From: Alphaproteobacteria bacterium
GTDB lineage: Bacteria > Pseudomonadota > Alphaproteobacteria > SMXP01
NCBI GenBank assembly: GCA_028285305.1
Contig: JANQPV010000021.1
Coordinates: 82,184-146,183, forward strand
DNA length: 64,000 bases
Direction: 5' to 3'
Shown here piece after piece: positions 1 to 9,103 of the stretch. A program made the position numbers and the translations under genes. The notes below the pieces were generated by a model. The model made no database searches. It was given only the letters and a program-made list of their open reading frames with translations, and was not told the DNA's origin. Positions within the stretch are counted from its first letter, which is position 1, and each line of letters starts with the position of its first letter.

Positions 1-129
1 TTTATGATGTCGAGCGGATTTCTGGTAAGGCTTGCCAAAAAGAGCAATTGGCGCTCCTTTCAACCATCGACTGAGTGCAGAAATGGACTTACTGTGAGGG
101 CGGGTGCGTTTGAGAGTTGTGGAGGCGGT

Positions 130-870
130 ATGGTCTGGCGAACGAACACGGCGATGGTTTTGCTGAGCGGCATGTTGACGGTCTTTTGGGCCGTTTCCGT
201 GCCGGCCCAAACGTTTGACTTTGATCGAAGCATTGATGCGATGAAGCAGGCTGAGCCGCTTTCGTGCGAACAAGTGAAGGAGACGCTGGCCGCGCAAGAT
301 GGGTATGACGAAGTTTGGGCGCTGGACGGGTGTTTACAATTGGTTCATCAGCTCACAGAAATAAGTTGTCCCCTCGAAACGGGCTTCGGAGAACTGACCG
401 GCTTTAACGTCATTGCTCACAATGATGTTCCCTTCGGTCATGATGTGGGATGTCAATACCGGTTGGGGGCGGGGGAACTCGATCTCTACAAACTTGGGAC
501 GGTTACGCTGTTTGTTACCAACTACTCCAAGTTTGCTCTTTCGGACGAGCAGATCTTCGCCGATGTGGTCGGACATATTCAACAAGTCTATGCCGGATTG
601 GAGGAGCGGCCGTCTATCAGTATGTCGATGGAAACGGACTCCGGAGAGGAGATTAGAAATCTAAGCGCTTCATGGGCATTCGATCACAAACGCGATCGGT
701 ACATCACGAGTGTGTGGTTCAGTTTGCAGAATGATTGGGCCATCAAAGTGCGCGCGACATATGACGAGCATCACGAGGAAAGCGAGGCGATGGCGCAGGA
801 CTTGCGAATTGCGCTCTTTTGGGCGGAAAAATCACTTGAAGAACAAGGGGTCAAGCCGGAACGGGAGTGA
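130..870 (+). CDS. Secreted protein of unknown function
   Basis: A 246-residue protein. The frame stays open upstream to the window edge, but I chose the ATG at 130 because GGAGG (121-125) precedes it and a signal peptide follows at once: residues 1-27, a hydrophobic stretch ending in VPAQ. The mature part has four cysteines in its first half (contexts SCEQ, GCLQ, SCPL, GCQY), which suggests two disulfides in the periplasm. No catalytic motif or known family is recognised. It converges on the hydrolase at 876 with only five bases between stop codons. The gene call is fairly safe; the function is unknown. Confidence 0.6.
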   Translation: MVWRTNTAMVLLSGMLTVFWAVSVPAQTFDFDRSIDAMKQAEPLSCEQVKETLAAQDGYDEVWALDGCLQLVHQLTEISCPLETGFGELTGFNVIAHNDVPFGHDVGCQYRLGAGELDLYKLGTVTLFVTNYSKFALSDEQIFADVVGHIQQVYAGLEERPSISMSMETDSGEEIRNLSASWAFDHKRDRYITSVWFSLQNDWAIKVRATYDEHHEESEAMAQDLRIALFWAEKSLEEQGVKPERE

Positions 871-875
871 TGACG

Positions 876-1793
876 TCAGCGCCTTTGGACAGCTCGCTCC
901 AGCGCTTTTAGCACGTCAGTGGGCCGCTCATGTTGGATCTGATGGCCCACCCCTTTTAGGACCGTGAGATTCACGCCGGGGACTTGTTGCTCCAACGCCT
1001 TGGAGTGAATTGTCGTACTGACGCTCTTGTCCCGATCCCCTGAGACAACTTCAATTGGCAGGGTGAGATCGCCATACGAGGGGCTTAGGATTTCTGTAAA
1101 TTGTTTTGTGTGCACCAGGTCTTGAGAATTTGCTTTGAAGGTCTTTGCACGAAACAAGAGGTCTACGCCGGCCATGTCATAATAGCCCTCGGGGAAAGGG
1201 CTGCCAGTGGAGGACCGCCCGATCCGGCGTCCGATTGTAGGTACGAAAGTCCGGCGGAAGACAGGTCCGAGAAGCGGTGTTGTGGCGGCGTGGTGATACC
1301 AATCGACTCCGCCCGGCCACGGGTGACTTACCGGCGCCAAGAGGACCAGGGCCTCTGCAAAATTCGGGTTTTCCAATGCCAGCGAAAGCGAGATGAAGCC
1401 TCCCAAGCTGTGTCCAAGGACAACCGCCCGCTCAATCCCAAGGGCATTGGCCGCTCCCGTGATGAGGCGCGCCTGAACTCTCGGATCATGACCGTTCTCA
1501 GGGCGCTCGGACCGGCCGAGGCCGGGGCGGTCAACCAGGAGGACCCGGTATTTCTGCGCTGCCGTCTCTCCCAGCGCTATCTTGAGATCGCAAAGGTTGC
1601 CACTCGCGCCATGGATCATCACAACGTTCGTGTCGCCCGAACCGATCAAAGCGTGATGCATTCGAACGCCTTCGACCGTCACATAAGCCTGTTCCACGGT
1701 GCCACACGACATAGGTTCCGTCTCCGCTGTTTGGGCCGCAGGGGCGAAGGCAAATATGATCGCCGCTGAAAGAAACTGAAAAAAGCGCTTCAT
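876..1793 (-). CDS. Secreted alpha/beta hydrolase
   Basis: A 305-residue alpha/beta-hydrolase-fold enzyme with an N-terminal signal peptide (about residues 1-22, ending AAQTAE). Visible landmarks are the HGASG oxyanion region near 61, the nucleophile elbow GHSLGG with Ser129, a SGDRD acid-containing loop near 251-255 and the catalytic His284 in GVGHQ. The spacing fits an esterase, lipase or epoxide-hydrolase-like enzyme acting outside the cytoplasm. The substrate cannot be inferred. It is monocistronic and lies between a convergent unknown gene and the metal transporter that is also on the minus strand. Confidence 0.85.
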   Translation of the reverse strand: MKRFFQFLSAAIIFAFAPAAQTAETEPMSCGTVEQAYVTVEGVRMHHALIGSGDTNVVMIHGASGNLCDLKIALGETAAQKYRVLLVDRPGLGRSERPENGHDPRVQARLITGAANALGIERAVVLGHSLGGFISLSLALENPNFAEALVLLAPVSHPWPGGVDWYHHAATTPLLGPVFRRTFVPTIGRRIGRSSTGSPFPEGYYDMAGVDLLFRAKTFKANSQDLVHTKQFTEILSPSYGDLTLPIEVVSGDRDKSVSTTIHSKALEQQVPGVNLTVLKGVGHQIQHERPTDVLKALERAVQRR

Positions 1794-1859
1794 GGAACGT
1801 GTCCGGTCGAGGTTAGAACTGGATACGGCCGTCGCTTTCGTTTGGATCTTTCTTCGCGA

Positions 1860-2825
1860 TTACAGCCACCCACGTCTCCGAAAGTACCAAAGGGGGAGGG
1901 CGGCTGAAAGGACCATCAAAACGATGGCCGCGGGGTAGCCATAAATCCAATTGAGCTCGGGCATTCTCTCAAAGTTCATGCCGTAGATGCTGGCGATGAG
2001 CGTTGGTGGAAAAAACGCGGTCGCGGCAACAGAAAAACCTTTTACAATATTGTTCTGCTGCACACTGATCACGCCCAAGGTGGCATCAAGCAGGAAACTT
2101 ACTTGTTGCGTTAGGAAATCGGCTTGTTCTGCGATTGATCTCAGATCTCGTGTGGCCGTTTTCAATCGTGCGCGTTCTTCCTTTGACAAATTTGTGCCCG
2201 TTGTACTCAGGAACGCTACAAGACGCGTAAGGCCGGTTAGGCAACTGCGGATATGCGAAATATTCTCTTTAGACTGACCAATAGATTCCAAAAGATCCTG
2301 CAAGTCTCGCGAGCGTTCCTCTTCCGCGCTTGGCCTGAAGACTTTGGCCGAAATAGCATCGACTCTGGACGCGGTAAACTCAACAATGTCTGCGGCCCGG
2401 TCAATGATTGCTTCCAGCAAACCAATTGTCATCCCAGTCGGTGACTCATATTTTCGTGGATTGCGCTGTAGCCGTTGATTGAACAGTGTGATGAATCCTG
2501 GATGGAGGTATCTGAGCGTGATGAGCGTTTCTTTGGCCAATACAAATGTCATCAGGCCAACTTGGAGTTGAGGTGTTTCGCCTTTCGCCAGAATAGGCGT
2601 GGTCATATAGAGAACGCCATGATCGGAATAGAGTCGGCTTGAGGCCTCGATTTCCGACATTTGTTCCACGTTCGGTAGAGACACGCTATGGATTTGCTCT
2701 AGACTCTCGGTTTCACTCGGTGTGGGCGTTTCAAGATCGTGCCAAAGGACTGGCGTCGTGGTCTCGGTCGGGTGCCAATCCGAAGCGCTCACGCGTCCAT
2801 CACTGTACTGATAAGCCGTGATCAT
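1860..2825 (-). CDS. CorA/ZntB-family divalent metal transporter
   Basis: A 321-residue member of the CorA (2-TM-GxN) family. The long N-terminal cytoplasmic domain ends in a helical stalk. The C-terminus has two membrane helices separated by the signature YGMNF followed by a short acidic loop (MPELNW), and a basic tail (RRRGWL). Family members move Mg2+, Co2+ or Zn2+. ZntB and CorA cannot be separated by eye, so no symbol is given. The start was set at 2825 because AGGTGG precedes that ATG; a longer open frame reaches 2900 but overlaps the divergent antiporter region. Confidence 0.85.
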   Translation of the reverse strand: MITAYQYSDGRVSASDWHPTETTTPVLWHDLETPTPSETESLEQIHSVSLPNVEQMSEIEASSRLYSDHGVLYMTTPILAKGETPQLQVGLMTFVLAKETLITLRYLHPGFITLFNQRLQRNPRKYESPTGMTIGLLEAIIDRAADIVEFTASRVDAISAKVFRPSAEEERSRDLQDLLESIGQSKENISHIRSCLTGLTRLVAFLSTTGTNLSKEERARLKTATRDLRSIAEQADFLTQQVSFLLDATLGVISVQQNNIVKGFSVAATAFFPPTLIASIYGMNFERMPELNWIYGYPAAIVLMVLSAALPLWYFRRRGWL

Positions 2826-3004
2826 TCTACCACCTGGTGCAAATAACGTATGTGTCCATGGTCTTTGCGAGTCCCTAGCGCGGCGGCGAGAGAATGCCAA
2901 GCGAAAGGTGGAAATCTCTAATCGATCGATACCTTTTCTTGTTCACGCGTGCACACCCGAGTAAGACGTGGAGCCGAATTCGATCATCTTGGACAGATAG
3001 CCCT

Positions 3005-4834
3005 ATGGCCGTGCCAAGTGCACCCTTAGATCTTCTTACCACCGCTGCGCTCATCGGCGCGGTAGGTATTGGATCGCAATGGATTGCGTGGCGTCTCCAG
3101 CTGCCCGCGATCTTGATCATGTCGATCGCCGGTCTTGCCATTGGGCCGGGACTGCAAATCGTCGATCCGAGCGTCCAATTCGGTGATGCCTTTGAGCCCA
3201 TGGTCGGCATTGCGGTCGCGGTCATCCTCTTTGAAGGAGGTCTTACTCTCAATTTCCGCGAACTGCGCGCCTCCACGCGAAGTGTCTGGCGCTTGACCGT
3301 TTTCGGTGCGCCGCTTGCGTGGGCTTTGGGCAGCGCGGCAGCCTATTATTTGGCTGACCTTTCCCTAGGCGTTTCGATCTTGTTGGGGGGCATCTTAGTG
3401 GTGACCGGTCCGACCGTTATCATCCCATTGTTGCGGCAGGCGCGCCTGAAGCGCCGTCCTGCCACGGTGCTGAAATGGGAAGGCATCGTCAATGATCCGA
3501 TCGGAGCCATTCTTGCGATCCTTGTCTTTGAGTACCTGCTCTACTCCGAGAAAGGACAATCTTGGATCGATGTGGTTGGTGGTGTGGCCATGGGATCGGC
3601 TTTTGCCACCGTAGTTGGGATTGCTCTCGGTCGCTCCTTGGTTTGGGCGTTCCGCGCCGGGCATGTTCCTGAATTTCTCAAGGCGCCCGTCATCTTGTGC
3701 GCCGTCTTGGTTTGTTTCGCCGTATCGAATCTCGTTCAGCACGAAACGGGCCTCCTTGCCGTAACAGTGATGGGTCTCGCGATTGCCAACGCTCATCTGC
3801 CGAGCATAGAGGATCTGCGGCGTTTTAAGGAGACCATCGCGACGATCTTGATCTCAGGTGTGTTTGTGCTCTTAACGGCGGACCTGGACCGATCGATCTT
3901 TTTCAATGTCGACTTGAGCGTTGTGCTCTTTGTATCGGCGATCCTGTTCTTGGTGCGCCCACTGACGGTCCTGCCAAGCATGATTGGGACCGACCTGACG
4001 TGGAAAGAGCGGCTGTTCGTCTCCTGGATTGCGCCCCGGGGGATCGTCGCGATTGCCATCGCCTCTGTCTTTGCCCAGGGCCTTACCGACATCGGCAGCA
4101 ACGAAGGCGACAGACTTGTTACGCTCGTCCTATTCGTCGTTTTCGCGACCATCATAGCCCACGGCTTGACAGTTAACTCGTTCGCAAGAGCTCTCGACCT
4201 GGTTGCAGCGTCCAAGCCCGGCGTGTTGATCGTCGGTGCCTCTCGCTTTAGTTTGCAATTGGCGAGAGCCTTCCGCGACTTGGATGTGAATGTGACGATT
4301 GCAGATTCGAATTGGCGGAGGCTGAGGGACGCGAGGCTCGATGGCATTGATGTCTATTACGGAGAGGTCTTGGCGGAAGTTGCCGAGCATCATTTGGAGT
4401 TCAGCACGTTCTCCCATGTTATAGCGGCCACCGACAGTGATCACTACAATTCCTTGATCGCGGTTGACTTCGCCCCGGAGATCGGACGTAACCGGATTTT
4501 TCAGATTGGTGCACCATCTAACGAGCCTGATAATCGGCATGATCTCAGAGGGACTATTCGGGGCCGGCAACTCATTGAAGCGGGCTACGAATATTACGAT
4601 CTGCAGGCAAAGATCTTGGACGGGTGGACGTTTCGAAAGACCAAGCTGAGTGACGCGTTTACTTATGATCAGCTTAAGGAACAGCGAGGTGATGAAGCGG
4701 ATGTCATTTTGTTTCTTGCGCGAGATGGAAAGCTCGTCTTTCGAAATGAAACGTTGTCCGGAAAACCAGGCAAGAGCTCTACTGTACTTGCGTTTGTTCC
4801 GCCGGCTAGTGAAAATGATGCAGGTCAGCTATAG
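3005..4834 (+). CDS. Na+/H+ (or K+/H+) antiporter with TrkA-N domain
   Basis: A 609-residue CPA1-type cation/proton antiporter. Residues 1-400 form about 12 hydrophobic segments and carry the paired Asn163-Asp164 of the ion site (context GIVNDPIGA), the pair typical of electroneutral CPA1 exchangers. From about residue 404 a Rossmann-like TrkA-N/RCK domain begins (GVLIVGASRFS), which may sense nucleotide. The frame is open from 2894; the ATG at 3005 puts the start just before the first membrane segment. It is the first gene of a same-strand run with the small membrane protein, the sterol desaturase and the phosphatase (gaps of 58, -4 and 6 bases), so all four may share a transcript. Confidence 0.87.
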   Translation: MAVPSAPLDLLTTAALIGAVGIGSQWIAWRLQLPAILIMSIAGLAIGPGLQIVDPSVQFGDAFEPMVGIAVAVILFEGGLTLNFRELRASTRSVWRLTVFGAPLAWALGSAAAYYLADLSLGVSILLGGILVVTGPTVIIPLLRQARLKRRPATVLKWEGIVNDPIGAILAILVFEYLLYSEKGQSWIDVVGGVAMGSAFATVVGIALGRSLVWAFRAGHVPEFLKAPVILCAVLVCFAVSNLVQHETGLLAVTVMGLAIANAHLPSIEDLRRFKETIATILISGVFVLLTADLDRSIFFNVDLSVVLFVSAILFLVRPLTVLPSMIGTDLTWKERLFVSWIAPRGIVAIAIASVFAQGLTDIGSNEGDRLVTLVLFVVFATIIAHGLTVNSFARALDLVAASKPGVLIVGASRFSLQLARAFRDLDVNVTIADSNWRRLRDARLDGIDVYYGEVLAEVAEHHLEFSTFSHVIAATDSDHYNSLIAVDFAPEIGRNRIFQIGAPSNEPDNRHDLRGTIRGRQLIEAGYEYYDLQAKILDGWTFRKTKLSDAFTYDQLKEQRGDEADVILFLARDGKLVFRNETLSGKPGKSSTVLAFVPPASENDAGQL

Positions 4835-4892
4835 GAGGCGACAATTCAACAAAGTGAGTGAAACGCGAATGGTTCCAGGATAACTTGGTGTG

Positions 4893-5324
4893 ATGATACA
4901 ACTCATTCTGTCCTTGGTCGCGATTGGATTTCTAGCCATTTTGTCTCTCTGGCTGGGTCAGATGCGCACTGCGCCGCTTGACTCAATTCAAACTGTGAAG
5001 GCGCGATTGTCGAAAGTGGATCCGGAATTTCGATCAGATCGTATCTTTCTATCAGACGACAAACAAGCTGCCCTAGCATTTGATGACGGGAAGGCTGGAC
5101 TGGCATTGGTGCGGGCAATTGGAGATCATTATTCTGTACGGACATTTGGACATGGCGATTTGCTGGAGGTCTCGTCTCCCCGTACATCGGCTGATCCTGT
5201 TGTTTTGAGGACCAAGGATGCGACGTTTCCGCGGCTGCGGTTTCGCACCAAAGACGAACAGCTTAAGAATGAAGTGGCTCAAAGGCTGGAGCCGTTTGTT
5301 GCCGTGAAGAGGGTTCCCTCATGA
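4893..5324 (+). CDS. Small membrane-anchored protein, unknown
   Basis: A 143-residue protein with one N-terminal membrane helix (about residues 2-20) and a soluble C-terminal domain of mixed alpha/beta character with no motif I recognise. GTG at 4890 is an equally possible start, one codon earlier; AGGA at 4877-4880 serves either. Its stop codon overlaps the start of the sterol desaturase in an ATGA, which implies translational coupling and a related role, perhaps as an anchor or accessory subunit. That role is inference from position only. Confidence 0.7.
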   Translation: MIQLILSLVAIGFLAILSLWLGQMRTAPLDSIQTVKARLSKVDPEFRSDRIFLSDDKQAALAFDDGKAGLALVRAIGDHYSVRTFGHGDLLEVSSPRTSADPVVLRTKDATFPRLRFRTKDEQLKNEVAQRLEPFVAVKRVPS

Positions 5325-6244
5325 CTCTTCCAGATCCGGTTCAATACGCAATCCCCGTTTTTGTTGTTCTCATCGTCGCAGAAATGCTGCTTGCGCGATA
5401 CCGGGGAACGGTGTCCTACGAAACCCGGGACACGGTCGCGAGCCTCATGATGGGCTTTGGCAATTCCGTTGCGGGTGTTTTGTTCGGATCCATAGCCGTG
5501 GCCACATACTATTTGATTCACGACTATGCGCTCTTCGACATTCCGGCCGTGTGGTGGGTCATTCCAATTTGTTTTGTTGCGGACGATTTTGCCTATTATT
5601 GGTTTCACAGGTTTTCTCACGAGTGCCGCTATTTTTGGGCGAGCCATGTGGTGCACCACAGTTCTCAACATTATAATCTGTCAACGGCATTGCGGCAGAC
5701 CTGGACCGGTCGCGTATCGTTTTCATTTATCTTTTATCTTCCCTTTGTCTATTTGGGCTTCCCGCCGGAAATCATGTTCTTCTGCGGCGGTCTCAATTTG
5801 GTGTATCAGTTTTGGATTCACACGGAGGCGATCGACAAAATGGGGCCGTTAGAGCTCTTCATGAATACGCCCAGCCATCACCGGGTCCATCATGGAACCA
5901 ATCCGAGATATCTGGATGCGAACTATGCCGGCACGTTCATCATTTGGGACAAGATGTTCGGCACATTTGTTCCCGAAGCGGAAGAAGATCCGGTAGAATA
6001 TGGTATCATCAAACGGTTGGGCACGTTTAATCCACTAAGAATCGCTTTTCACGAGTGGATCGATATCGGCAAAGACGTCGTGTCCTCCAGGAGCTTAGGC
6101 GAGGCTGTGAGTTATATCTTCCAGGCGCCGGGGTGGAGCCCAGATGGGTCGAGAAAGACAGCAGCCCAACTCAAGGCGGAATGGAGGGCCGAACAGGATC
6201 GGCGGTCTTCAACAAAGCTAAAAAAACCGGTGCCTGCGGAGTAG
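5321..6244 (+). CDS. Sterol desaturase / fatty-acid hydroxylase family protein
   Basis: A 307-residue integral membrane di-iron oxygenase. The three histidine clusters expected of the family are present: HRFSHE, HVVHHSSQHYN, and HRVHHG, plus an isolated His near HTEAID. Several hydrophobic helices surround them. Members hydroxylate or desaturate sterols, hopanoids, fatty acids or alkylglycerols at the membrane; the substrate cannot be read from sequence. It starts in the last codon of the upstream small membrane protein and is followed after 6 bases by a tyrosine phosphatase. A second, distinct family member lies at 33817-34863. Confidence 0.88.
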   Translation: MTLPDPVQYAIPVFVVLIVAEMLLARYRGTVSYETRDTVASLMMGFGNSVAGVLFGSIAVATYYLIHDYALFDIPAVWWVIPICFVADDFAYYWFHRFSHECRYFWASHVVHHSSQHYNLSTALRQTWTGRVSFSFIFYLPFVYLGFPPEIMFFCGGLNLVYQFWIHTEAIDKMGPLELFMNTPSHHRVHHGTNPRYLDANYAGTFIIWDKMFGTFVPEAEEDPVEYGIIKRLGTFNPLRIAFHEWIDIGKDVVSSRSLGEAVSYIFQAPGWSPDGSRKTAAQLKAEWRAEQDRRSSTKLKKPVPAE

Positions 6245-6250
6245 AGATCG

Positions 6251-6910
6251 ATGGACTACAAGCTTGATACGGCCAAGGGACGTTTTGACACCTATATGCA
6301 CATGCTGTTCGTTGATCATGGCATATTGCGTATCCTCTACTACACCAAATATGCGCTGTCCGACAAAATGGCCCGCACCAATCAGCCGCTTCCCTTTCAA
6401 ATCAGACGTGAGGCGGAGAACGGCGTGAAGACGATCGTCAATCTCCGGGGAGAGAACAAATACGGGTCTTACTTTCTTGAGGAAGAAGCTTGTAAGACGC
6501 ACGGTGTTGAGATGGTGAATTTTACGGTCAAGTCCCGGGATGTGCCCAGCAAAGAAGTGCTTCACGGTGCAAGAGATCTCTTCAACTCCATCGAATACCC
6601 GGCGTTGATGCACTGCAAGTCGGGGGCCGACCGGGTCGGCTTTATGAGTACGCTCTATCTCTTCTTGCACGAAGGAAAGCCGCTCGAAGAGGCGCTGAAG
6701 CAATTTCATTGGACCTACGGTCATATTGCGGAAGGCAAGACCGGCATTCTCGATTACTTCTTCGACCAGTACATTCAGTACAATGCAGAAACACCGACAG
6801 ACTTCTTTGACTGGGTCGACAATGTCTATGATCCCGACGCGGTCAAGGAGAGTTTCACCGCTACTTGGTGGGCGAACGTTTTGGTGGACCGGATCTTAAG
6901 GCGGGAATAA
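6251..6910 (+). CDS. Protein tyrosine phosphatase-like (DSP fold) protein
   Basis: A 219-residue protein with the phosphatase P-loop HCKSGADR (Cys122, Arg128) after a NLRGE segment near 64-68, as in the dual-specificity/atypical phosphatases found in bacteria. The general-acid Asp is probably in SRDVPS near 97. There is no signal peptide, so it is cytoplasmic. It is the last gene of the antiporter-desaturase run. Such genes often sit beside lipid or exopolysaccharide enzymes and may act on phospho-lipids or phospho-proteins; the actual substrate is unknown. A second phosphatase of a different subfamily is at 19046-19834. Confidence 0.82.
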   Translation: MDYKLDTAKGRFDTYMHMLFVDHGILRILYYTKYALSDKMARTNQPLPFQIRREAENGVKTIVNLRGENKYGSYFLEEEACKTHGVEMVNFTVKSRDVPSKEVLHGARDLFNSIEYPALMHCKSGADRVGFMSTLYLFLHEGKPLEEALKQFHWTYGHIAEGKTGILDYFFDQYIQYNAETPTDFFDWVDNVYDPDAVKESFTATWWANVLVDRILRRE

Positions 6911-6935
6911 GGGCGTCAACAGGACAATCCAGTAA

Positions 6936-7082
6936 GAACGTCCTTCCCCGGCAAGCTTTCCAGAGGAAAGCGCCGACCGGGGATCCAGAGTGTGGACACA
7001 TGCCCTACTGGCCACTTAAACATCCGATCAGTTTCTATTTGTGGATCCCCGCTCTTCGCTTCGCTCGGCGGGGAAATGACAA
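6936..7082. repeat. Intergenic palindromic repeat (type 1)
   Basis: The gap between two convergent genes holds inverted segments around GGGGATCCAG near 6978 and TGGATCCCCGC near 7042, followed by CTTCGCTTCGCTCGGCGGGG. It ends in GGGGAAATGAC. This looks like the non-coding palindromic elements scattered between alphaproteobacterial genes. It could fold into a large hairpin and serve as a bidirectional terminator. No open frame of note. Confidence 0.5.
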
Positions 7083-7134
7083 AAAAGTACGCTCACTGTA
7101 CACGCTTCCCAAGAAGTGAAATGGCGTTCCCAGA

Positions 7135-8007
7135 TTAACCCGCTACTCCCTGCAGCTTGTCCGGATTCCTCACCACAAAGATTTTATCCATGTTTACGCC
7201 GGAAAAACTCATGGCAATAACGCCTTCGAGTGTATCGCCGTCATACATCAAAACACCGATTTCGCCATTGATCCGACATGGCACAAGGCGGGGGTGTGTC
7301 CCTTTCTTGTAAATGCCGCAGAAGAACCGTGCGATATTGTTTGCGCCGTAGACGACGTTCATGGCGGCGATGGCCTTTCCTCCGCCGTCCGACCACATTT
7401 CCGCGGACTCGGTCAAATAGCTTTCGACGATCTCCACATTTCCCGTCTCTACAGCTTGATAAAAGGCGCGCATGGTCTCCAAACGCTCTGCTTCACTGAC
7501 ATCGAAGCGGGGTTTGCCGGCCTGGACTCGCTTTCTCGCTCTTGCCAAGACTTGCCGGCATGCCGTTTCCGATTTCCCCAAAATCGCTCCCACCTCTGTG
7601 TACGAATAGTCGAAAATTTCATGAAGAAGGTACGCGGCACGCTCGACCGGGGAAAGACTCTCCAAGACCACCAGCAAGGCCATTGAGAGATCCTCCGACA
7701 GCTCGGTCAGCTCTTCCGGTGACCGCTCGAGCTCTTCGGAAACGAGGGGTTCAGGCAGCCATGGCCCAACATAGTGTTCGCGTTGGCTCTTAGAGGCTCG
7801 CAGTTTGTCGATGCAATGGCGGCTGCAGACGGTCATCAGCCAGCCCTCGGGGCTACTGACCTCGGATTGGTCCGCTTGGAACCACCGGATCAGCGTCTCT
7901 TGGACTGCGTCTTCGGCATCCTCCACAAGGCCGAGCATGCGATAGGCTAGCCCGAAGAGCCTGGGTCGCATATTTTCCAAGAGTTCGTCGGATGCGCTCT
8001 TCGTCAA
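7135..8007 (-). CDS. ECF41-family RNA polymerase sigma factor
   Basis: A 290-residue extracytoplasmic-function sigma factor. Region 2 is at about residues 10-75 (AEDAVQETLIRWF), region 4 at about 105-160 (YTEVGAILGKSETACRQVLARAR), then a SnoaL-like C-terminal extension. The three signatures of group ECF41 are all present: WLPEP in the linker (83-87), DGGGK (207-211) and NPDKL (281-285). In ECF41 the C-terminal extension replaces an anti-sigma factor and tunes activity. Its partner gene, a carboxymuconolactone-decarboxylase-like protein, is immediately upstream, as is typical. It is the last gene of a three-gene operon with an ECF41-type promoter at 8988-9014, so autoregulation is likely. Confidence 0.92.
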   Translation of the reverse strand: MTKSASDELLENMRPRLFGLAYRMLGLVEDAEDAVQETLIRWFQADQSEVSSPEGWLMTVCSRHCIDKLRASKSQREHYVGPWLPEPLVSEELERSPEELTELSEDLSMALLVVLESLSPVERAAYLLHEIFDYSYTEVGAILGKSETACRQVLARARKRVQAGKPRFDVSEAERLETMRAFYQAVETGNVEIVESYLTESAEMWSDGGGKAIAAMNVVYGANNIARFFCGIYKKGTHPRLVPCRINGEIGVLMYDGDTLEGVIAMSFSGVNMDKIFVVRNPDKLQGVAG

Positions 8008-8008
8008 T

Positions 8009-8524
8009 TTAACTTCCTACACGGACTTGAACGGCTTGGCAGGTCTTTAGGATGCCAAGACCGCGCTTCGCCTTTGGAAAGAACAAGACCGTCGCTACAG
8101 CCAGCGACAACTCTGTGTGTATTTCCTTACCATAGCGTTCTTCTACTTGGTCCGCCAAATCATTGGCATCGGGCAAACGCAATGTGACGGCCTTCGCGAA
8201 ATCATAGATCAGCTTTTCGTCTGGGGGCAAATTGGCGCCTCCAGCGAGAGCGGCTTGGATGAGGTTTTGATCCATTCCGGACTTCACTGCCTGATCGACT
8301 GTGATCTGGAGACACACGCCGCAATCCTCTGCCCTCATTGTTGCGAGCCGTGCGACGTTGAGTTGGGTGAGCGAAGCTTTGCGTTTATAGCTCATCAGCG
8401 GCGCTAGCCCTAAGAATTTCCAAACCGAGCCCGGTGCGTTTTCGGCAAGCAGGGTCAGCCACTCAAACCGCATGGGGTCTTGCTTTTGGCCCCAGCGCAC
8501 GAAGGTCTTTTCAAGCCAAGCCAT
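8009..8524 (-). CDS. Carboxymuconolactone decarboxylase-family protein
   Basis: A 171-residue protein of the CMD/AhpD-like all-helical fold. It has the core segment RAEDCGVCLQITVDQA near 65-80. The CxxC (CGVC) is present, but the histidine that follows it in AhpD-type peroxidase sites is missing, so peroxidase activity is uncertain. CMD-like proteins are the commonest genomic partner of ECF41 sigma factors. The gene overlaps the end of the upstream membrane-protein gene by 14 bases and is one base from the sigma gene, so the three are co-transcribed. Confidence 0.85.
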   Translation of the reverse strand: MAWLEKTFVRWGQKQDPMRFEWLTLLAENAPGSVWKFLGLAPLMSYKRKASLTQLNVARLATMRAEDCGVCLQITVDQAVKSGMDQNLIQAALAGGANLPPDEKLIYDFAKAVTLRLPDANDLADQVEERYGKEIHTELSLAVATVLFFPKAKRGLGILKTCQAVQVRVGS

Positions 8525-8948
8525 AGCGGCCTCCTTTTTGCTCTGAGTAAAGATTAAATGTAACGAGGGCGCTCAGGACTGCGGGAACGAAAATGGCGGG
8601 CGTGTCCACAATCAAGCTTGCGGGAGACAGACAGCCGGTAGCGACTTCCACGAGATGGAGGAGGGCATGAAGGACCAGCCATCCGCTTCCCACGGCCAAG
8701 AGGGGAACGCGCAGACTTTGGTAGTAGAGGCCGCCGGCGAAGCAGGCGCCGATGAGTGCAAATGTCAGTCCAATGTCCCGAACAAAATGCCTATTGTAGG
8801 GACCAGTATCTGGAACACCTGGTGTGGACCAGTACCAGAATTCCGTTCCGAACAGCATTACGGCGGCATTTGCGAGGCTGGCTGCCGCCAAAAACCCGAT
8901 AAAACCCAGTCGCATCCGGTGAAGGAGCGAAGTTTCGCTGAGCGTCAT
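8511..8948 (-). CDS. Four-helix membrane protein of ECF41 operon, unknown
   Basis: A 145-residue protein with four hydrophobic segments (about residues 13-33, 60-80, 83-105 and 113-135) and short loops. No family is recognised with confidence. It is the first gene of the ECF41 operon and has an AGGAG ribosome site just before its ATG. Being promoter-proximal in an autoregulated sigma operon, it may take part in sensing or act as an effector in the membrane. That is inference from position alone. Confidence 0.75.
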   Translation of the reverse strand: MTLSETSLLHRMRLGFIGFLAAASLANAAVMLFGTEFWYWSTPGVPDTGPYNRHFVRDIGLTFALIGACFAGGLYYQSLRVPLLAVGSGWLVLHALLHLVEVATGCLSPASLIVDTPAIFVPAVLSALVTFNLYSEQKGGRYGLA

Positions 8949-8987
8949 TGAGAGGCTCCTTTCCTATCTATGGCTTTTGACAGGTAT

Positions 8988-9014
8988 GACGGAACGGCGA
9001 GGGGATATGTGACA
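8988..9014 (-). promoter_or_regulatory. ECF41-type promoter
   Basis: Read on the minus strand, TGTCACA (9014-9008) is followed by a 16-base spacer and CGTC (8991-8988). This equals the consensus I know for ECF41 promoters (TGTCACA, 16 bases, CGTC). It lies about 40 bases upstream of the first gene of the operon that ends in the ECF41 sigma gene. Confidence 0.85.
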
Positions 9015-9103
9015 GGTTTTCTTGTGATGTTGGAACTCTCTTGATAAACCAAGTTCCACACCCTGAGCCCCAGGAAGTCAGGACAGAAAGGTTAGGACCA
9101 GTC

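Noticed and set aside
1101..1769. 222-codon open frame on the plus strand
   Set aside because: It is the reverse of the alpha/beta hydrolase, which has a signal peptide and intact catalytic motifs.
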